Shown in pieces: positions 5,915 through 7,155 of a DNA stretch of 7,155 nt (positions within the stretch are counted from its first letter, which is position 1; the number at the start of each line of letters is the position of its first letter). This DNA is from Bacteroidales bacterium (GTDB lineage Bacteria > Bacteroidota > Bacteroidia > Bacteroidales > BM520), in NCBI GenBank assembly GCA_028701815.1, contig JAQVPY010000114.1, positions 1 to 7,155 of the forward strand, in the 5' to 3' direction. The notes beneath the pieces were generated by a model. That model had not been told where the DNA came from. It searched no databases and worked only from the letters and a program-made list of their open reading frames with translations. The position numbers and the translations under genes were made by a program.

Positions 5915-6835
5915 ATGAAAAACTTTACAAAACTAATCCTGCTCGCTTTCTTTGGCTTGGGCATGGCTTTCACAGCAAAAGCACAAACATATTATGACCT
6001 CTGGGTGGCCGGTGTGCAGGTAACCGAAGACAATGCCACCGACATACTTGGCAACGGCACGGCTTCCTTTAATCCAAGTACCAATACCCTGAACCTGAAT
6101 GGAATCAATATTACTCAAGGCTATAACGCAGGAGCTGGCTCCAATGACTATGCCGGCATACGCAGCAATATGCAAATATCCACTTTGAACATTAATCTTC
6201 AAGGAGAAAACCATATTTCTGTATATAATGCTGGTGCCGATTTCGCCGAAGCATTTGACATTTACAGCGCCGACATAGTCTTCTCCGGATCAGGCAGCGC
6301 CTTTATCGCTGCAAGAGACTATGGTGTATACGCCACGAAGTCTGTGACTATCAATGGTGGCTCATATAGTATTTATGGCGATATGAAACGAAGCATTTAT
6401 GCTATAGACAACATCAACCTGAATGGAGGCTACATCGCCTGCTATAGCAGTTCTGGTGCCGCCATGGAGGCCTATAATGGCAGCATTACCATTAATCCAT
6501 CCCTTACAATCTATGAAGGAGATGCCGTCCCGGGTGCTCAGGTAAGCCAGCTCTCAGGCAATCCTACCATGAAGTACGTGAATATAGCAAATACTACAGG
6601 CATTGATGAAGATGCCGCTTCAAACACATTAGTATATCCTAATCCGGTAAGCCATCTCATGACCGTTAAGACCGATGCCATTGGCGGCACCGCCAAGCTC
6701 TTCGACATCACCGGACGCTGCCTCTACAGCTATGTAGTGACCGAGGAGACTGACGTGATAGACATGAGCGCATACAACACAGGATTGTATTTTCTGCAAG
6801 TAAATAAAAGAATCATAAAGATTATAAAAAAATAA
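5915..6835 (+). CDS. Secreted beta-solenoid protein with T9SS type A sorting domain
   Basis: This 306-residue protein has a signal peptide (1-23, ending AKA before Gln24). It is followed by YYDLWVAGVQVTEDNATDIL and NGTASFNPSTNTLNLNG (26-63), an opening common in Bacteroidales secreted proteins. The middle (about 79-205) holds four or five imperfect repeats of roughly 22-28 residues rich in Ile, Asn and Gly, such as YGVYATKSVTINGGSYSIYG (136-155) and IYAIDNINLNGGYIACYSSS (161-180). These indicate a beta-solenoid, possibly of the carbohydrate-binding kind. The C-terminus (about 238-306) is a T9SS type A sorting domain, with VYPNPVSHLMTV, KLFDITGR, MSAYNTGLYFLQV and a Lys-rich tail. T9SS cargo of this type crosses the outer membrane and has the domain removed as it is attached to the surface. 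No catalytic motif is seen, so a binding or adhesive role is likeliest. Confidence 0.9.
   Translation: MKNFTKLILLAFFGLGMAFTAKAQTYYDLWVAGVQVTEDNATDILGNGTASFNPSTNTLNLNGINITQGYNAGAGSNDYAGIRSNMQISTLNINLQGENHISVYNAGADFAEAFDIYSADIVFSGSGSAFIAARDYGVYATKSVTINGGSYSIYGDMKRSIYAIDNINLNGGYIACYSSSGAAMEAYNGSITINPSLTIYEGDAVPGAQVSQLSGNPTMKYVNIANTTGIDEDAASNTLVYPNPVSHLMTVKTDAIGGTAKLFDITGRCLYSYVVTEETDVIDMSAYNTGLYFLQVNKRIIKIIKK
5939..5986 (+). repeat. Signal-peptide DNA repeat, copy 1
   Basis: This 48-bp stretch encodes the hydrophobic core and cleavage site of the signal peptide. It matches 6890-6937 at 42 of 48 positions by hand alignment, and the last 30 bases match at 28 of 30. The sequences around both copies differ, so the similarity is confined to the signal-peptide region. 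Confidence 0.7.
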
Positions 6836-6862
6836 TTACTGATAGAATCAAAGTTAATCAAA

Positions 6863-7155
6863 ATGAAAAAACAAATTACAAAAATCTTATTGCTCGCCTT
6901 CCTTTGCTTGAGCATGGCTTTCACAGCGAAAGCACAATCAACAATCTTCTACGAAGATTTCGAAAGCACAAGTGTCGGACAAATCCCGACAGGCTGGACG
7001 CAGGAAATTTATTCAGGTACACTCTTATGGGAGGTCGTTGACGAGGGTTATCCTAATTTCAACAGCGTATGTTTCAATACATCCGGAACTTACACCAATA
7101 GCGATACCGAACTCATAACTCCGGTTATAGATTTTACGGGCTACAGAAACGCTAC
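6863..7155 (+). CDS. Secreted protein with cleaved-adhesin / choice-of-anchor J-like domain (N-terminal part only)
   Basis: The first 97 codons are present and the gene runs past the right edge. The start is the ATG at 6863-6865, 27 bp after the previous stop. It begins MKKQITKILLLAFLCLSMAF, followed by TAKA and Gln25, a signal peptide close to that of the upstream gene. The mature part begins STIFYEDFESTSVGQIPTGW and later has TELITPVIDFTG (83-94). The ED/NFE...G.IPxGW and L.TPxIDxTG patterns are typical of cleaved-adhesin (choice-of-anchor J) jelly-roll domains in T9SS cargo and gingipain-like adhesins. A C-terminal sorting domain is expected but lies outside the window. No terminator or -7 element is seen in the gap, so it is probably cotranscribed with the upstream gene. 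Confidence 0.82.
   Translation, partial: MKKQITKILLLAFLCLSMAFTAKAQSTIFYEDFESTSVGQIPTGWTQEIYSGTLLWEVVDEGYPNFNSVCFNTSGTYTNSDTELITPVIDFTGYRNA
6890..6937 (+). repeat. Signal-peptide DNA repeat, copy 2
   Basis: This is the partner of the copy at 5939-5986. It encodes residues 10-25 of the last gene's signal peptide, including FTAKAQ at the cleavage site. Most differences from copy 1 are single-base changes, several of them silent (for example GCA/GCG before the final Lys-Ala). Confidence 0.7.

Noticed and set aside
5933..6214. Minus-strand open frame of 93 codons
   Set aside because: It is antisense to the signal peptide and first solenoid part of the T9SS protein, with no independent evidence.
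1..7155. CRISPR array, tRNA/rRNA, insertion sequence or defence system
   Set aside because: No regularly spaced repeats, RNA gene signatures, transposase or integrase motifs, or nuclease/effector domains were found on either strand.

Overview
The window suggests a member of the Bacteroidales (phylum Bacteroidota). Three signs point there. The protein at 5915-6835 ends in a type IX secretion (T9SS) type A sorting domain. Two TAnnTTTG elements sit in front of genes, which is the -7 form used by the Bacteroidota primary sigma factor. The exported proteins have Gln directly after the predicted signal peptidase I site. The genus cannot be fixed from this sequence.

Minus strand, read right to left from 4230 to 1: a probable four-gene operon. 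It opens with a TPR-sensor histidine kinase (4230-2419), which overlaps by 4 bp a NarL/LuxR-type response regulator (2422-1778). After 44 bp comes a membrane polyferredoxin (1733-213) that looks like NapH joined to NapG. After a further 10 bp comes the start of a Tat-type lipoprotein oxidoreductase (202-1, cut by the window edge), most like the Bacteroidales aldo/keto reductase family. The layout suggests a two-component system placed in front of a small membrane/periplasm electron-transfer module. The signal sensed and the electron acceptor are not visible.

The 145 bp between 4230 and 4376 is a divergent promoter region. It has a good -7 element facing each way and three short direct repeats at about 10-bp spacing just upstream of the kinase promoter.

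Plus strand, 4376 to the right edge: three secreted-protein genes in a row. They are a right-handed beta-helix protein with a Ser/Thr-rich linker (4376-5839), a smaller beta-solenoid protein with a T9SS sorting domain (5915-6835), and the start of a probable T9SS-associated adhesin-like protein (6863 onward). A 10-bp stem hairpin lies between the first and second. The second and third share almost the same signal-peptide DNA. No RNA gene, insertion sequence, CRISPR array or integrase was seen, and no gene-free stretch exceeds 300 bases.

The strongest candidates for something under-described are the NapH-NapG-like fusion paired with an exported reductase under a TPR kinase, and the mosaic make-up of the first secreted gene.
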